Shown in pieces: positions 51,114 to 60,145 of a DNA stretch of 64,000 nucleotides. The position numbers were made by a program, and so were the translations under genes. Below the pieces are notes generated by a model, which saw only the letters and a list, made by a program, of their open reading frames with translations, was not told the DNA's origin and did no database searches. The stretch comes from Caulobacter sp. 17J80-11 (GTDB lineage Bacteria; Pseudomonadota; Alphaproteobacteria; Caulobacterales; Caulobacteraceae): NCBI RefSeq assembly GCF_014349105.1, contig NZ_JACSJI010000010.1, positions 62,001 through 126,000 on the forward strand, read 5' to 3'. Position 1 is the first letter of the stretch, and the number at the start of each line of letters is the position of its first letter.

Positions 51114-52367
51114 TTACGCAGCGGCCTCCGCCGGGGCAGTCTCTGCAACGAGCGCCGGCGGCGCGACGAGCCGGTCGTAGGCCGCCGTCAGCTTGGCGGC
51201 CTCGCGCGGCCACGAGAAACGCTCGGCCGCCACCGCCGCCGAACGCTCGGCGGTGCGGCGGCGCAGGGCCTCGTCGACGATCAGCGTGCGCACCGCCGCG
51301 GCCAGTTGCTCCGGCTGGTCGCCCTGGGCGTAGACGGCGGCGTCAGACGCCAGCCGACGGGTCTCCGACAGCGGATAGGCCGCGAACGGCAGGCCCAGCG
51401 CCGCGTACTCGAAGACTTTGTTCATGCTGATCTTGTCGTTGTAGACGTTCAGCGGGTCCGGGATCACCCCGACGTCGAAGCTGCTGACCGCCGCCAGCAG
51501 GGCGTCGCCGCTGAGATAGCCGGTGAACACCATGCGGTCGGCCACACCCAGTTCCTCGGCCAGGGCGCGCACCCCCGGCAGGGCCGGGCCGTCGCCGACC
51601 ACCACCGTCCGCACGCCCTCGCACGCCGGGTCGCGGGCCAGCTCGGCCACCGCTCGCACCAGGTGGTCGACCCCGTCCTGGCCGCCGATGATGCCGATGT
51701 AGCCGACCACCAGGCGGCAGCCGTCGCGCACGGCCGGATCGGCCTCGGTACGACGCATGCGCGTGCTGGTCGGCACGCTGTACACGGTCGTGACATCCTC
51801 CGGCCGCTTGCCCCCGCGTGAGATCGCGAGCTCGCGGAAGGTATCGTTGGCCGAGATCACCAAGTCGGCGGCCCGGAAGGTCGCCCGCTCGCACCAGGAC
51901 AGGATGTTCCAGAACAGGCCGCGCTTGCCGAATTTGGCTTCGTAGAGCTCCGGGCAGATGTCGTGGTGGTCGAACACGAACTTCTTGCCCAGCAGCTTGA
52001 ACGGCAGGGCCAGCAGGAAGATCAGGTCCGGCGGATTGCAGGCGTGGATGACGTCGAAGCCGGCGCCGCGCCATACCTTCACGAGGAGGCGCGCCTCGTG
52101 GAACAAAGCCGCCAGATACTCGACCAGGAAGGCGAACTTGCCGTCGGCTTCAAGCGGCAGGGGATGGCGCCAAACGTCGATCCCTTCCAGTCGCTCGAAC
52201 CGGACGGGATACTTGTCGGTGGCCGGGCAGATCACCGACACGCGCCAGCCGGCGTCGCGCAGGGCGCAGGCCTCCTGCCAGACCCGCCGGTCGAACGGCA
52301 CCGGCAGGTTCTCGACGACGATGACGCAGGATCTCACGCCCGGGCTCCGCTTGGTTTGCGCGCTCAT
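51114..52367 (-). CDS. GT4 family glycosyltransferase (exopolysaccharide)
   Basis: 417 residues with the GT-B architecture. The N-terminal domain begins CVIVVENLPVPFDRRVWQEA, a pattern of exopolysaccharide transferases, with DVIHACNPPDLIF and FDHHDICPELYEAKFG. The C-terminal domain has VVGYIGIIGGQDGVDHLV, VVVGDGPALPGV and NKVFEYAALGLPFAAYPLSE where the GT4 acidic pair is only partly kept. ATG 52367 overlaps the stop of the upstream GT2 gene. It is the last gene of a minus-strand pair at the left edge of the second polysaccharide locus. Confidence 0.88.
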   Translation of the reverse strand: MSAQTKRSPGVRSCVIVVENLPVPFDRRVWQEACALRDAGWRVSVICPATDKYPVRFERLEGIDVWRHPLPLEADGKFAFLVEYLAALFHEARLLVKVWRGAGFDVIHACNPPDLIFLLALPFKLLGKKFVFDHHDICPELYEAKFGKRGLFWNILSWCERATFRAADLVISANDTFRELAISRGGKRPEDVTTVYSVPTSTRMRRTEADPAVRDGCRLVVGYIGIIGGQDGVDHLVRAVAELARDPACEGVRTVVVGDGPALPGVRALAEELGVADRMVFTGYLSGDALLAAVSSFDVGVIPDPLNVYNDKISMNKVFEYAALGLPFAAYPLSETRRLASDAAVYAQGDQPEQLAAAVRTLIVDEALRRRTAERSAAVAAERFSWPREAAKLTAAYDRLVAPPALVAETAPAEAAA

Positions 52368-53227
52368 TGGAAGGCCAGGCGCGTGTTCTGCAGCCAGGTG
52401 GCCAGGCTGTGCTCGCGACGGAGCACCAGGTAGAGGCCGACCAGCACCTTGCGGACGAGCTGAAGCTTGACCCGCCAGCCGCTGGCGGCGTTCCGCGCGA
52501 GGGCGGCCAGGGCGCCGCGGTAATACTGAGCGCGAAGCCCTTGGAAGGGATCGCGGTGTCCGATCACGCGCGCGTTCAGGAACCGCGCTCGCCGCGCGTT
52601 CGTCCACGCACGAAGGGCGTAGTCCGTGTCTTCGCCGCCGCCGTGGGGCGTGCCCAGGCCCAGCTTCTCGTCGAAGCGACCGACCGCGCGGGCGACGGCG
52701 CCGCGCACGATCAGGGTGTTCGACGAACCATAGCGGAGAAGGTCCAGCAGACGCGGGTCGACCAGTTCGGCCGGTTCCGGCGGTGCCGCCGGTCCGGACC
52801 CGCACCGGCAGAAGAACAGGTCCAGTTCGGGCGCGGCCGCGAAAGCCGCCACCACGAACTCGAGCGTCGCCGGCGCGAACCAGGCGTCGTCGTCGAGGAA
52901 GCTGACCACGTCGTCCGCGCCCATTTCGGCGCCAAACTCTTCCAGAAGGCGGTTGCGGGCCGCGGACAAGGACAGCCGCCCGTCGACCCGGCGGATAGTC
53001 GTGAACGCGGGCGCGCGCGCGGCGACTTCGGCGAGCGCGTGCTCGTCGCAATTCTGCAGCAGCAGGTAGTGCCGCACCCGCCGCCCACCGAGCGCAGCGT
53101 TCGCCGCGGACAGGGACGCGAACAGGCGGTCCAGTTCCTCCCGCCGCCCGCCCTTGGCGTCGGAGGTGTTGAAGATGCACACCGTCGAAATCGTCGCCGC
53201 GCAATCAGCGGCCGCCACACTCGTCAC
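52364..53227 (-). CDS. GT2-like glycosyltransferase
   Basis: 287 residues from GTG 53227, which follows a GGGGGGGCGAAG tract; a TTG at 53281 in frame is the alternative. GT-A features: TVCIFNTSDAKGGRREELDRL, LSLSAARNRLLE, the metal-binding FLDDDAWFAP and HGGGEDTDYALRAW. The usual VDDGS loop is altered. It overlaps the downstream GT4 gene (ATGA) and probably acts in the same pathway. Donor unknown. Confidence 0.8.
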   Translation of the reverse strand: MTSVAAADCAATISTVCIFNTSDAKGGRREELDRLFASLSAANAALGGRRVRHYLLLQNCDEHALAEVAARAPAFTTIRRVDGRLSLSAARNRLLEEFGAEMGADDVVSFLDDDAWFAPATLEFVVAAFAAAPELDLFFCRCGSGPAAPPEPAELVDPRLLDLLRYGSSNTLIVRGAVARAVGRFDEKLGLGTPHGGGEDTDYALRAWTNARRARFLNARVIGHRDPFQGLRAQYYRGALAALARNAASGWRVKLQLVRKVLVGLYLVLRREHSLATWLQNTRLAFQ

Positions 53228-53328
53228 CTTCGCCCCCCCCGGCGCTGCTTTGGACGGCGCATGCTCGCGCCCGTAGTTCAAACGCCTCTTCTTTCCGAAG
53301 AGACGAGCTTTTCACCTGCCCCGCAGCT

Positions 53329-54189
53329 TCAGGCCGCGCGGCAGAACTTCTCGAAGATTTCCTGGTCGAAGCTTTGCGGCGTGAAGCGCTCGTTTCCGGA
53401 CCCCGGGAAGTGCGTGATCTCTCCGAAAACGATGCGATCGCCGACGCTGTAGAGATCCACGCGTGCGAACTCAAAAGCGCGCCCGAGCTTCTCCGCCACC
53501 TCGATCATTTCCGCGAGGGCCTCGGGCTTATCGAAGTCCGGGCCGGCCGGTACACAGAGCGACACCGGGAACCGGTTCCAGTCCCGATCGTAGAACGTCC
53601 GCGAATGCCCGCCGAAGCGGTCGCTATCCACGTGAATCATGCCGACCCGGCCGTTGAACACGTAGAACTTGAAGTCCGGCGGCACGGGGTGACCGGGGGA
53701 AACCAAAAGCTCCTCGAAGATCAGCTTCGGCTGGATCCGGTTGTAGACCCACTCGCGGCAGTCATCGGAGTAATCGCGCGCCAGCCACGACCGCCCCTCC
53801 TGGTCCAATTCCTCGGCGGTCACCGCCGACTTGTCGGTCACCAGGCGGACCATTTTCGAGCCATGGGTGCCCTTCATGACGAAGGCCGAAGGCAAGGAAT
53901 CGAAGAGAGCGCGATCAACACCCTCGGACACGGCGAAGACGTCGGCGAGGTAGCGATCCCCCACGTGCTCACGCACGAAGTCGCGCACGAGGTGCTTGTC
54001 CGCCGTGACCGGCATCAGAGGGTCGCGGGCGTACATCATCCGCGACACAACCAGTTCGCTGAACGAGGCCGGGCTTTTGAAGTTCGGCCAGTGGCCGTGG
54101 CGAGCGAGGAAACGCGCGCGAAGATAGATGGCGTCGGGAACGGGCCGCAGGAGCCGTTTAAGCCAACTCTTAGTAAGACTCTGCGCCAT
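53329..54189 (-). CDS. TupA-like ATP-grasp protein
   Basis: 286 residues. Family landmarks: ASFSELVVSRMMYARDPLMPVTADKHLVRDFV near the start, FVMKGTHGSKMVRLVTDK, the lid region with KLIFEELLV, PDFKFYVFNGRVGMIHVDSDR and the metal-binding end FEFARVDLYSVGDRIVFGEITHFPGSG. TupA-like ATP-grasp enzymes occur in capsule and teichuronopeptide loci, where they likely ligate an amino acid to a uronic-acid polymer; that role is inferred. Base composition is less GC-rich than in the first half of the window. Confidence 0.87.
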   Translation of the reverse strand: MAQSLTKSWLKRLLRPVPDAIYLRARFLARHGHWPNFKSPASFSELVVSRMMYARDPLMPVTADKHLVRDFVREHVGDRYLADVFAVSEGVDRALFDSLPSAFVMKGTHGSKMVRLVTDKSAVTAEELDQEGRSWLARDYSDDCREWVYNRIQPKLIFEELLVSPGHPVPPDFKFYVFNGRVGMIHVDSDRFGGHSRTFYDRDWNRFPVSLCVPAGPDFDKPEALAEMIEVAEKLGRAFEFARVDLYSVGDRIVFGEITHFPGSGNERFTPQSFDQEIFEKFCRAA

Positions 54190-54313
54190 GTCTTCCCCGC
54201 CAGCGCCACCCCATGACCCGCGCTCGCGGCTCCAATAGCACGCATGACGTGTATAGGCGAGCGCTCAAGGCAACGACAATCTACACGCTGAGAGAATTGC
54301 TCCGCGCCTAGAG

Positions 54314-55396
54314 CTAGGCGACCGCACGAGGGCGCTCAGTTGACCTGCTCCATTTCTGGCTCAGGAGGCCGGTCAAAGCAGCCCCAGCACGTATTCCAGG
54401 GAGCTCGACAAAGCGATAGCTCATCATGGCCAGCAAACAGGACAACGGTAAAACAACAGATACGACAACCGCCGTCTTCGCCTCACCCGACGCCGCGGGG
54501 AGAACTGACGCAGCGAGCGCCGCGACAATGCACATTATAGGGAAGTGCAAAATATATAGACTATACGACCAATTCCCAATGCTGGCCGCCGGACGCCATC
54601 TCAAAACATCCCCCAACTGCCCATCTTTAATCGCAGCCACGAGGACGAGCGCCGCAGCGGACTCCAGCAAAGCAAGGGCGGGATCATGATAGGGCGAGGC
54701 TAAGACCAGGCGAATACCAACTAAGAGCGCCGCGGCAAGGAGCGCGCCTCCAGAAGCCCAACGGGGCAAAGTCGGGAGACGCCATGCGGACGCCAAAGAC
54801 GCTCCCACGGCAAAGTGAACTAGGTACACGCCGAAGCTCATTCGGCCCGCATACAAGAACGCAAGAACGGCAAGTGACGCGACGAGCCCCAAGAACAGTG
54901 AAGGCCTACGCAAGCTTAACACAACAGCCGGCATGGCGACCGACCCCACCAGCTCCACGAAAATCGACCAGGCCGGGATGAGCAAGAAACTGGATAAGCC
55001 GACGAAGCTCGCGGCAACGTGCCAAAAGTCCAATTTGTTGACGTCGAAAAACTGCCGGAACCATCCGGAAGCGCCTACGACGCCCGCCGGGAACAGCACG
55101 ATGTAAGCAAACCCGAACGAAACTCCGACCCAGAGCGCCGGGTAAATTCTGAAGACGCGCCTCAAATAGAAGGTAAGCGTCGAGCCTGCAGTGACGCCGC
55201 GGCGAAGCAACGACGCAGCCAAGACATATCCGCTCAACACAAAGAAAAACACGACGGCGAAATGAGCAACGCCCTCTGACGCCGCCGCCACCGCGGAAAC
55301 CACGCCCGCGGTCGCGAACACGGACAAACAGTGGTGAAGCAACACAGCCATCGCAGCGATCCCGCGCGCAGACTGCAATGGATCTGGCTTGCTCAT
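54314..55396 (-). CDS. acyltransferase 3 family membrane protein
   Basis: 360 residues, about ten membrane helices. The N-terminal LQSARGIAAMAVLLHHCLSVF has the RGIAA-HH motif (His26/His27 region) of OafA/NodX acyltransferases, followed by FFFVLSGYVLA, LRRVFRIYPALW and the late SYSLYILHFPI. It should transfer an acetyl or other acyl group to a surface polysaccharide on the periplasmic side. ATG 55396 begins directly before the motif. The gene is noticeably more A/T-rich, with AAAATATATAG in its antisense, suggesting later acquisition than its neighbours. Confidence 0.88.
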   Translation of the reverse strand: MSKPDPLQSARGIAAMAVLLHHCLSVFATAGVVSAVAAASEGVAHFAVVFFFVLSGYVLAASLLRRGVTAGSTLTFYLRRVFRIYPALWVGVSFGFAYIVLFPAGVVGASGWFRQFFDVNKLDFWHVAASFVGLSSFLLIPAWSIFVELVGSVAMPAVVLSLRRPSLFLGLVASLAVLAFLYAGRMSFGVYLVHFAVGASLASAWRLPTLPRWASGGALLAAALLVGIRLVLASPYHDPALALLESAAALVLVAAIKDGQLGDVLRWRPAASIGNWSYSLYILHFPIMCIVAALAASVLPAASGEAKTAVVVSVVLPLSCLLAMMSYRFVELPGIRAGAALTGLLSQKWSRSTERPRAVA

Positions 55397-55556
55397 GCTT
55401 GATCGCCCCAACGAAAGGTCAGCTGTCAGCGATCGCCATCACCGGCCCGATCGACCCCATAGTTCGATAGCGACACACGACGCAGTTCGCCAGATTCGAT
55501 TTTGTGACCGTTCCCGGGACTGATACTTCACTTCGCAAGTTCAGGGACCTGCTTCA

Positions 55557-56828
55557 ATGCCCCCAGTGTCGATGCCCCGCGCAACATCCGTTCGAGATCG
55601 CGTCGTACTCGCCGCTTGGGCCCTACTGTGCTTTCTGATGCCTGCCGTCTTCCGCACGCGCGCGTTCACCGCGAAGTCGCTGGATTTTCAGGTCGCGCTG
55701 AAATTGGCGTCGGTCGGACTTTGCGCCGTCGTGATGATCTGGCTGGCCCCCAGACTATTCAAAATTCTGAAGTCGCCGGCAGGGCTTCTCTGGACAGGGT
55801 TCGTGCTCGCCGTCGCATTCAGCGTGCCGAGTTCTATGTTCCCCATGGTCAGCACCGCAGCTGTATTCACTATGATTTCTGCGTTGCTTTTTCCAAGCCT
55901 CGCGGTGTCGACGATCGGCGAGGAAACCGCAGCGAGGACCGCCATTCTGGTCCTTGGCTTGTTTTGTGCGATCTCCCTGGTCATCTTCTTCACCTCGTCG
56001 ACCTTTGGACGACTGGTGGCGTCAGGCCGGCTTGGGGGCTTGGCCGGCCACCCGAAGGCCGCGGCCCAACTGGCCGGGTACTGCATCATCCTCGCGATGA
56101 TCTATTTCGCCCGCACGCAGAGCCGCCTCAGTCGCACCGTCATCGCCGTTAGCGGCGCCCTGGCCGCCGCCGTCCTGATCCTGAGCGACAGCCGCACTCC
56201 ACTTCTGGCCCTCGCGCTCGTATCGACGCTGTGGCTGCTGCGGAAACGCCCCAAGCTGCAACTGCTCGGCGTCAGCGCCGCCGCGTGCCTGGTCGCCCTT
56301 GTTCTAATGAACCCCCATGCCGCGGACCTTCTGAACCACGTCTCGCGGACCGGAGACTCGTCGGAAGTCCTGCAACTGAACGGGCGCAACAAGATCTGGC
56401 CGATGGCCTGGGCGCTGTCCTGGGAACGCCCGCTGACCGGGTGGGGCTATGGCGCGTCCAGTCTGATCCTCCCGAGCTATTCGTCCGCGATGGGCTTCCT
56501 GCCGGGCTACGTCGCCCCGCACGCGCACAACATGTTCCTGCACGTGCTGTTTTCATCGGGCGTGTTCGCGGCGGCTTTCTGCGTGCTCGCCTTCGTGGCG
56601 ACAGTGGCGCAAGCCGTGGCCCTGAGGCACCTGCCGGCGATCTGCTTGCTGATCTTCGCCTTCGTGACCGGGCTGACGGAGTCGACGCCGTTCCTGGGGA
56701 GCGCCAACTTCGACACGGTCGGTCTCGGCCTCGGTATCGGGCTCGTGCTGGCGAGCGCGGCGAAGCGGCAGATGGAGCTCCGCAGGCCGTTCTCAGGCCA
56801 GGCCGTGGGAGCGGCGCTCGCCGCCTGA
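55557..56828 (+). CDS. O-antigen ligase/polymerase (Wzy_C) family protein
   Basis: 423 residues, about eleven membrane helices. The family's large periplasmic loop is present: SDSRTPLLALALVS, then NGRNKIWPMAWALSWERPLTGWGYGASS and HAHNMFLHVLFSSG, matching the R-x-x-x-L, G-x-G and H-x-H features of WaaL/Wzy proteins. It may polymerise repeat units or ligate them to lipid. Divergent from the acyltransferase gene across 160 bases and convergent with the flippase. ATG 55557 follows a short AGGGACC-type site. Confidence 0.87.
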   Translation: MPPVSMPRATSVRDRVVLAAWALLCFLMPAVFRTRAFTAKSLDFQVALKLASVGLCAVVMIWLAPRLFKILKSPAGLLWTGFVLAVAFSVPSSMFPMVSTAAVFTMISALLFPSLAVSTIGEETAARTAILVLGLFCAISLVIFFTSSTFGRLVASGRLGGLAGHPKAAAQLAGYCIILAMIYFARTQSRLSRTVIAVSGALAAAVLILSDSRTPLLALALVSTLWLLRKRPKLQLLGVSAAACLVALVLMNPHAADLLNHVSRTGDSSEVLQLNGRNKIWPMAWALSWERPLTGWGYGASSLILPSYSSAMGFLPGYVAPHAHNMFLHVLFSSGVFAAAFCVLAFVATVAQAVALRHLPAICLLIFAFVTGLTESTPFLGSANFDTVGLGLGIGLVLASAAKRQMELRRPFSGQAVGAALAA

Positions 56829-56834
56829 ACGCAC

Positions 56835-58172
56835 TCAGGCCGCGGATGCGGCTCCGGCGAGCGAACGACGCGCCATCATCGGCCAGATCACGAAGGCCAG
56901 CGTAGCGACGTAGGCGACGATCCAGCCGAGCATGTAGGCCGTCGTGGCGCCGACATCCAACCAGGCGTGGACGAGCAGCGGAGCGACCACGAGCGCGAAC
57001 CCCGCCCCGGTCATCTGGCACAGGGCGTAACCCTTGTAGCGGCCGAGCCGGTAGATCAGCGTCTCCAGCGGCTGGATCGAGCAGGACAGGGCCAGGGCGA
57101 CCGCGCAAAGGCGGAAGCTCGTGGTGAACCCCGCGAACTTGGGACCGAGGACGAACCCCAGCAGAGGCCCCGCAGCCAGGCAGGCCGCCACGGCGGCCAA
57201 GGCGCTGATCGCCAGATAGATGAACCAAGTGCGCAGGGCCTGGCGGTTCTGCGCCCCGAGATCCGTGACGTCGATCTTGGAAAACTGAAACTTGTCGACG
57301 ACGTCCAGGCTGCGCAGCAACAGCCCCAGCGGCTGCATGGGCGTCCGGACGGCGGTGTAGGCCGCGACGTTGAGGGCCGGGGCGAAGCTGGCCAGCACCA
57401 ACTGGGGCGCATGAATGAAACCCGCGCTCGCCAGGGTTCCGGCGCCGGACCATCCGAAGTTCGTGCGCAGGCTGCGCAGGAGCAGCAGGGCGCCATGCCC
57501 GAAGTTCGGCCGCGTCACCGACAGCATGCCTACCAAGGTCTTGGCGACGCCGAAGGCGGCCACCGCCCCGACGTAGGCCAGGAACGGCAGGCGCGCCCAG
57601 AGGGCGAGCGACGCCAGGACGAGATTGACCGACAGGTAGAGGCCGGAGCCGATCATCGGCCAGAGCGGCCGCCCATTCTTCAGCTGGAAGGCCCGATCGA
57701 AATCCAGCGAGAAGAAGATCACCAGGCAAGCCAGGAACGACAGCATCGCTTCCAGCGAGACATGGAAAACGCCGAGAGCCGCGCCGCCCGCCACGACCGC
57801 GAGCCCGACCGTCAGAACCACCGTCAGGATCAGCAGATGCTGCCCGGCCACGCCGGCCGACCGCCGCCGGAACACGCGATCGCCCAAGAGCGTCATCGGC
57901 AGTACGAAGGTCGTGCGCTGCACCGCCTGCAAGGTGATGGCGAGGGCCAGGCTGACGCCATAGGCCGCAAACTCTTCGCTCGAATAGTGCCGTGCAAGGA
58001 CGACCGTCGTGACGAAGTTCGCCGCCGAGATCAGCGCCTGATCGAAAAACGAGGCGCCCCGGAGCACCTTCGGGTCGTGCAGCAACCGCCCGACACGGGA
58101 CAGCCAGGACGATGGCCCCGTGGCAGTTCGCGCCGGTTCATCGGCGGCGGCGCGGCTCAACTGTACGGTCAC
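56835..58172 (-). CDS. polysaccharide (Wzx-type) flippase
   Basis: 445 residues from GTG 58172. The first membrane segments (ASFFDQALISAANFVTTVVLARHYSSEEFAAYGVSLAL) are the start of an MATE/MVF-type exporter; about twelve helices in all, with cytoplasmic basic loops. The layout fits Wzx, which moves undecaprenyl-linked repeat units across the inner membrane. It lies eight bases downstream of the initiating sugar transferase, on the same strand, so the two are likely one transcript: build the first sugar-lipid, then flip. Confidence 0.82.
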   Translation of the reverse strand: MTVQLSRAAADEPARTATGPSSWLSRVGRLLHDPKVLRGASFFDQALISAANFVTTVVLARHYSSEEFAAYGVSLALAITLQAVQRTTFVLPMTLLGDRVFRRRSAGVAGQHLLILTVVLTVGLAVVAGGAALGVFHVSLEAMLSFLACLVIFFSLDFDRAFQLKNGRPLWPMIGSGLYLSVNLVLASLALWARLPFLAYVGAVAAFGVAKTLVGMLSVTRPNFGHGALLLLRSLRTNFGWSGAGTLASAGFIHAPQLVLASFAPALNVAAYTAVRTPMQPLGLLLRSLDVVDKFQFSKIDVTDLGAQNRQALRTWFIYLAISALAAVAACLAAGPLLGFVLGPKFAGFTTSFRLCAVALALSCSIQPLETLIYRLGRYKGYALCQMTGAGFALVVAPLLVHAWLDVGATTAYMLGWIVAYVATLAFVIWPMMARRSLAGAASAA

Positions 58173-58180
58173 TTTTGGTC

Positions 58181-58861
58181 TCAGTACGCCTGCGGATCCC
58201 GCCACAGCAGCAGCAAGGTTTGCGCCACGATCCTGGCGTCGCGCAGCAGCGACCAGCCCTCGATGTAGGCGTTGTCGGCGTTCACGCGCTTGGCCATGCA
58301 GTTGATGGTGCGGGTCTCGCCGCGGTGGCCCGTGACCTGGGCCTGACCCGTCAGGCCCGGGCGGGCGCGGAAGCGGGCGGCGTAGGCCGGCAGCAGGGCG
58401 CCGTAAAACTCGTCGTGGGCCAGGGCGTGCGGGCGCGGGCCGATCATCGACATGTCGCCCTTCAGCACGTTGAGGAGCTGGGGCAGCTCGTCGACGCTGG
58501 ACTTCCGCAACAGGGCGCCAATCCGGGTCACGCGCGCGTCGCCGGCGGTGGCCTGGCGCACGGCGGCGCCGTCCTCGGCCACGGTCATGGTGCGCAGCTT
58601 GTAGATCTGGAACACCTGGCCGTTCAGGCCGGTGCGGCGCTGGCGGAACAGGGCCGGGCCCTTGGATTCCAGACGAATCGCGGCGGCGACCAGCAGCAGC
58701 AAGGGAGCGAACAGCACCAGCAGGGCGGCGGCGGCGACCACGTCGCAGGCCCGCTTCAGGCGGCTGGCGGCGGGGCCGGCCAGGGACGCGGGTGCGACAT
58801 CCGGGCACGGGACCGCGGCGACCACCGCCGTTTCGGCCGTGCTAGGAAACGCATCGAACAT
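58181..58861 (-). CDS. initiating sugar-phosphate (undecaprenyl-phosphate) transferase
   Basis: 226 residues of the bacterial sugar transferase (WcaJ/PssY/HfsE) family, short form. One re-entrant membrane helix (CDVVAAAALLVLFAPLLLLVAAAI) with SKGPALFRQRRTGLNG, then FQIYKLRTM, RKSSVDELPQLLNVLKGDMSMIGPRP and RPGLTGQAQV, the complete catalytic core. It attaches the first sugar-1-phosphate to undecaprenyl phosphate. It lacks the N-terminal domain of long WbaP/WcaJ proteins, like Caulobacter PssY and HfsE. ATG 58861. Confidence 0.92.
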   Translation of the reverse strand: MFDAFPSTAETAVVAAVPCPDVAPASLAGPAASRLKRACDVVAAAALLVLFAPLLLLVAAAIRLESKGPALFRQRRTGLNGQVFQIYKLRTMTVAEDGAAVRQATAGDARVTRIGALLRKSSVDELPQLLNVLKGDMSMIGPRPHALAHDEFYGALLPAYAARFRARPGLTGQAQVTGHRGETRTINCMAKRVNADNAYIEGWSLLRDARIVAQTLLLLWRDPQAY

Positions 58862-59000
58862 GTACTCGCCCCCCGTACAACCATGCCCTGTAAGCTAGGC
58901 CGTTCCAGTAACGGTTTTTTAAGCACGTTCAAGTCCCGACGTTCCGGGACACGAACAATTAACGCAGGAGTTGTACGACCGGCGCAGTCAGGAGTTGTCG

Positions 59001-59168
59001 ATGTCCCGTTTTGACACGATCGGCGCAGGCCCCACGCGGGCGTCGTCGGCGCAGAGCCGGTCCCGCGGGACGCGGCGCTGGCCGCCGATGGTGGCGCTGA
59101 GCGCGGCGGCGGCGGTGTCGGCCGGGCTGTGGGTGGCGATCGCGGCGGCGGTCAAGGCGCTGCTCTGA
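59001..59168 (+). CDS. small single-helix membrane protein
   Basis: 55 residues: a basic, Ser/Arg-rich N-terminus followed by one membrane helix (MVALSAAAAVSAGLWVAIAAAV) and a two-residue tail. GGAG lies six bases before the ATG. It is divergent from the sugar transferase gene, sharing a 139-base spacer. No family is recognised; the position suggests an accessory to the polysaccharide locus, but this is a guess. Confidence 0.55.
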   Translation: MSRFDTIGAGPTRASSAQSRSRGTRRWPPMVALSAAAAVSAGLWVAIAAAVKALL

Positions 59169-59206
59169 AGCGTCAGCGCTGATCCGGGCTCCAGGCTCGA
59201 CCTTAA

Positions 59207-59721
59207 CGCTCACTTTTCAAAATCTGCCGCGCGCCCTCCCCTTTGGCGTCACCCTCGGGCTTGTCCCGAGGGCCCAGGCCTGCGGTGCGCGAGCGTGTGG
59301 GGCCGACGTGCGAGCTGAACGCTGGGCCCTCGGGACGAGCCCGAGGGTGACGACACCAGGAAACCTCGCGTGTCCGAACGGTTGGTGCGGCTGAACGCGA
59401 GCGCTCCGCTGGAGCCCCCCATCGCCCGCTGTGCGGGCTCCTCCCCCCAGTGGGGGGAGATCTGCCGCGCGCTCTCCCCTTTGGCGTCGCCCTCGGGCTT
59501 GTCACGAGGGCCCAGGCCTCCGGTGCGCGAGCGTGTCGGGCCGACGTGCGAGCTGAACGCTGGGCCCTCGGGACGAGCCCGAGGGTCACGACACTTGGAA
59601 GCGTCGAGCTCTGGGTCTCCGCTTGCGCTGGGATGAGCGGGTTGGGGGCTGAACGCGGGCGCTCCGCTGGAGCCCCCATCGCCCGCTAGGCGGGCTCCTC
59701 CCCCCAGAGGGGGGAGATCTT
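59207..59721. repeat. two family A repeats in tandem
   Basis: Two near-identical units of about 250 bases (59227-59467 and 59468-59721). Each runs from CTGCCGCGCGC-CTCCCCTTTGGCGTC through CCTCGGGCTTGTC-CGAGGGCCCAGGCCT and GCTGAACGCTGGGCCCTCGG to CGCTCCGCTGGAGCCCC and CTCCCCCCAG-GGGGGGAGATCT. The left AGATCTCCCCCC end is missing or decayed in both. A recent direct duplication is likely. Confidence 0.85.
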
Positions 59722-59838
59722 TGAGAGGCGGGCGGCGATGAAGATCGCGGCGGCGAGCGGGGCCAGCAGCAGGGCGTAGAGCGGCAGCAGGATCGCGGCG
59801 GCGAGGAGGGCGAAGGCGTCGCGCAGGCGTCTGGACAC
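59686..59838 (-). CDS. possible small membrane peptide
   Basis: 50 residues from GTG 59838, preceded by a strong ribosome site AGGAGGGAAG. It is strongly hydrophobic (RDAFALLAAAILLPLYALLL followed by APLAAAIFIAARLSK) and forms one or two helices. The last 12 residues (SPLWGEEPA part) are translated family A repeat, so the original end may have been different. Evidence is the ribosome site and membrane-helix composition; no family recognised. Confidence 0.4.
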   Translation of the reverse strand: MSRRLRDAFALLAAAILLPLYALLLAPLAAAIFIAARLSKISPLWGEEPA

Positions 59839-59918
59839 GGGCTTCCCTCCTCTGGCTGGCGTGGAGCTTAACCTTAACTTGAGCGGGCGCGCGCCGGCAA
59901 ACCCTTGTTCGGTGTGTT

Positions 59919-60047
59919 CCCTCTGCCCTTGCGGGAGAGGGGGCGAGCGGACAGCGCAGCGCGACCCCTCACCCGCCCACGCGGACCTCCCCCGGCTTGC
60001 GCCGGGTCCGGTGCGTGGGTCCCTCCCTCTCCCGCAAGGGGAGAGGG
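59919..60047. repeat. family B inverted repeat, short form
   Basis: 129 bases with CCCTCTGCCCTTGCGGGAGA at the left and CTCCCGCAAGGGGAGAGGG at the right; the inner part keeps only GACCCCTCACCCGCCCACG and CCCCGGCTTGCGCCGGGTCC. With the flanks it fills the 307-base spacer before the WecB/TagA gene. Confidence 0.82.
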
Positions 60048-60145
60048 TTAAGCGGGCGCAGCCCTCCCCCCGAATTTCACGGACTGGCCCGGGCGTTGCA
60101 CCGGTCGCTTCCGACTGAGTTCAGCCGCGTCGGATTCGTGACGAA

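Noticed and set aside
58919-58933. TTAAGCACGTTCAAG as a CtrA site (TTAA-N7-TTAA) between the sugar transferase and small membrane protein genes.
   Set aside because: Only one half matches; CAAG is not TTAA. Half-sites of this kind are common by chance.
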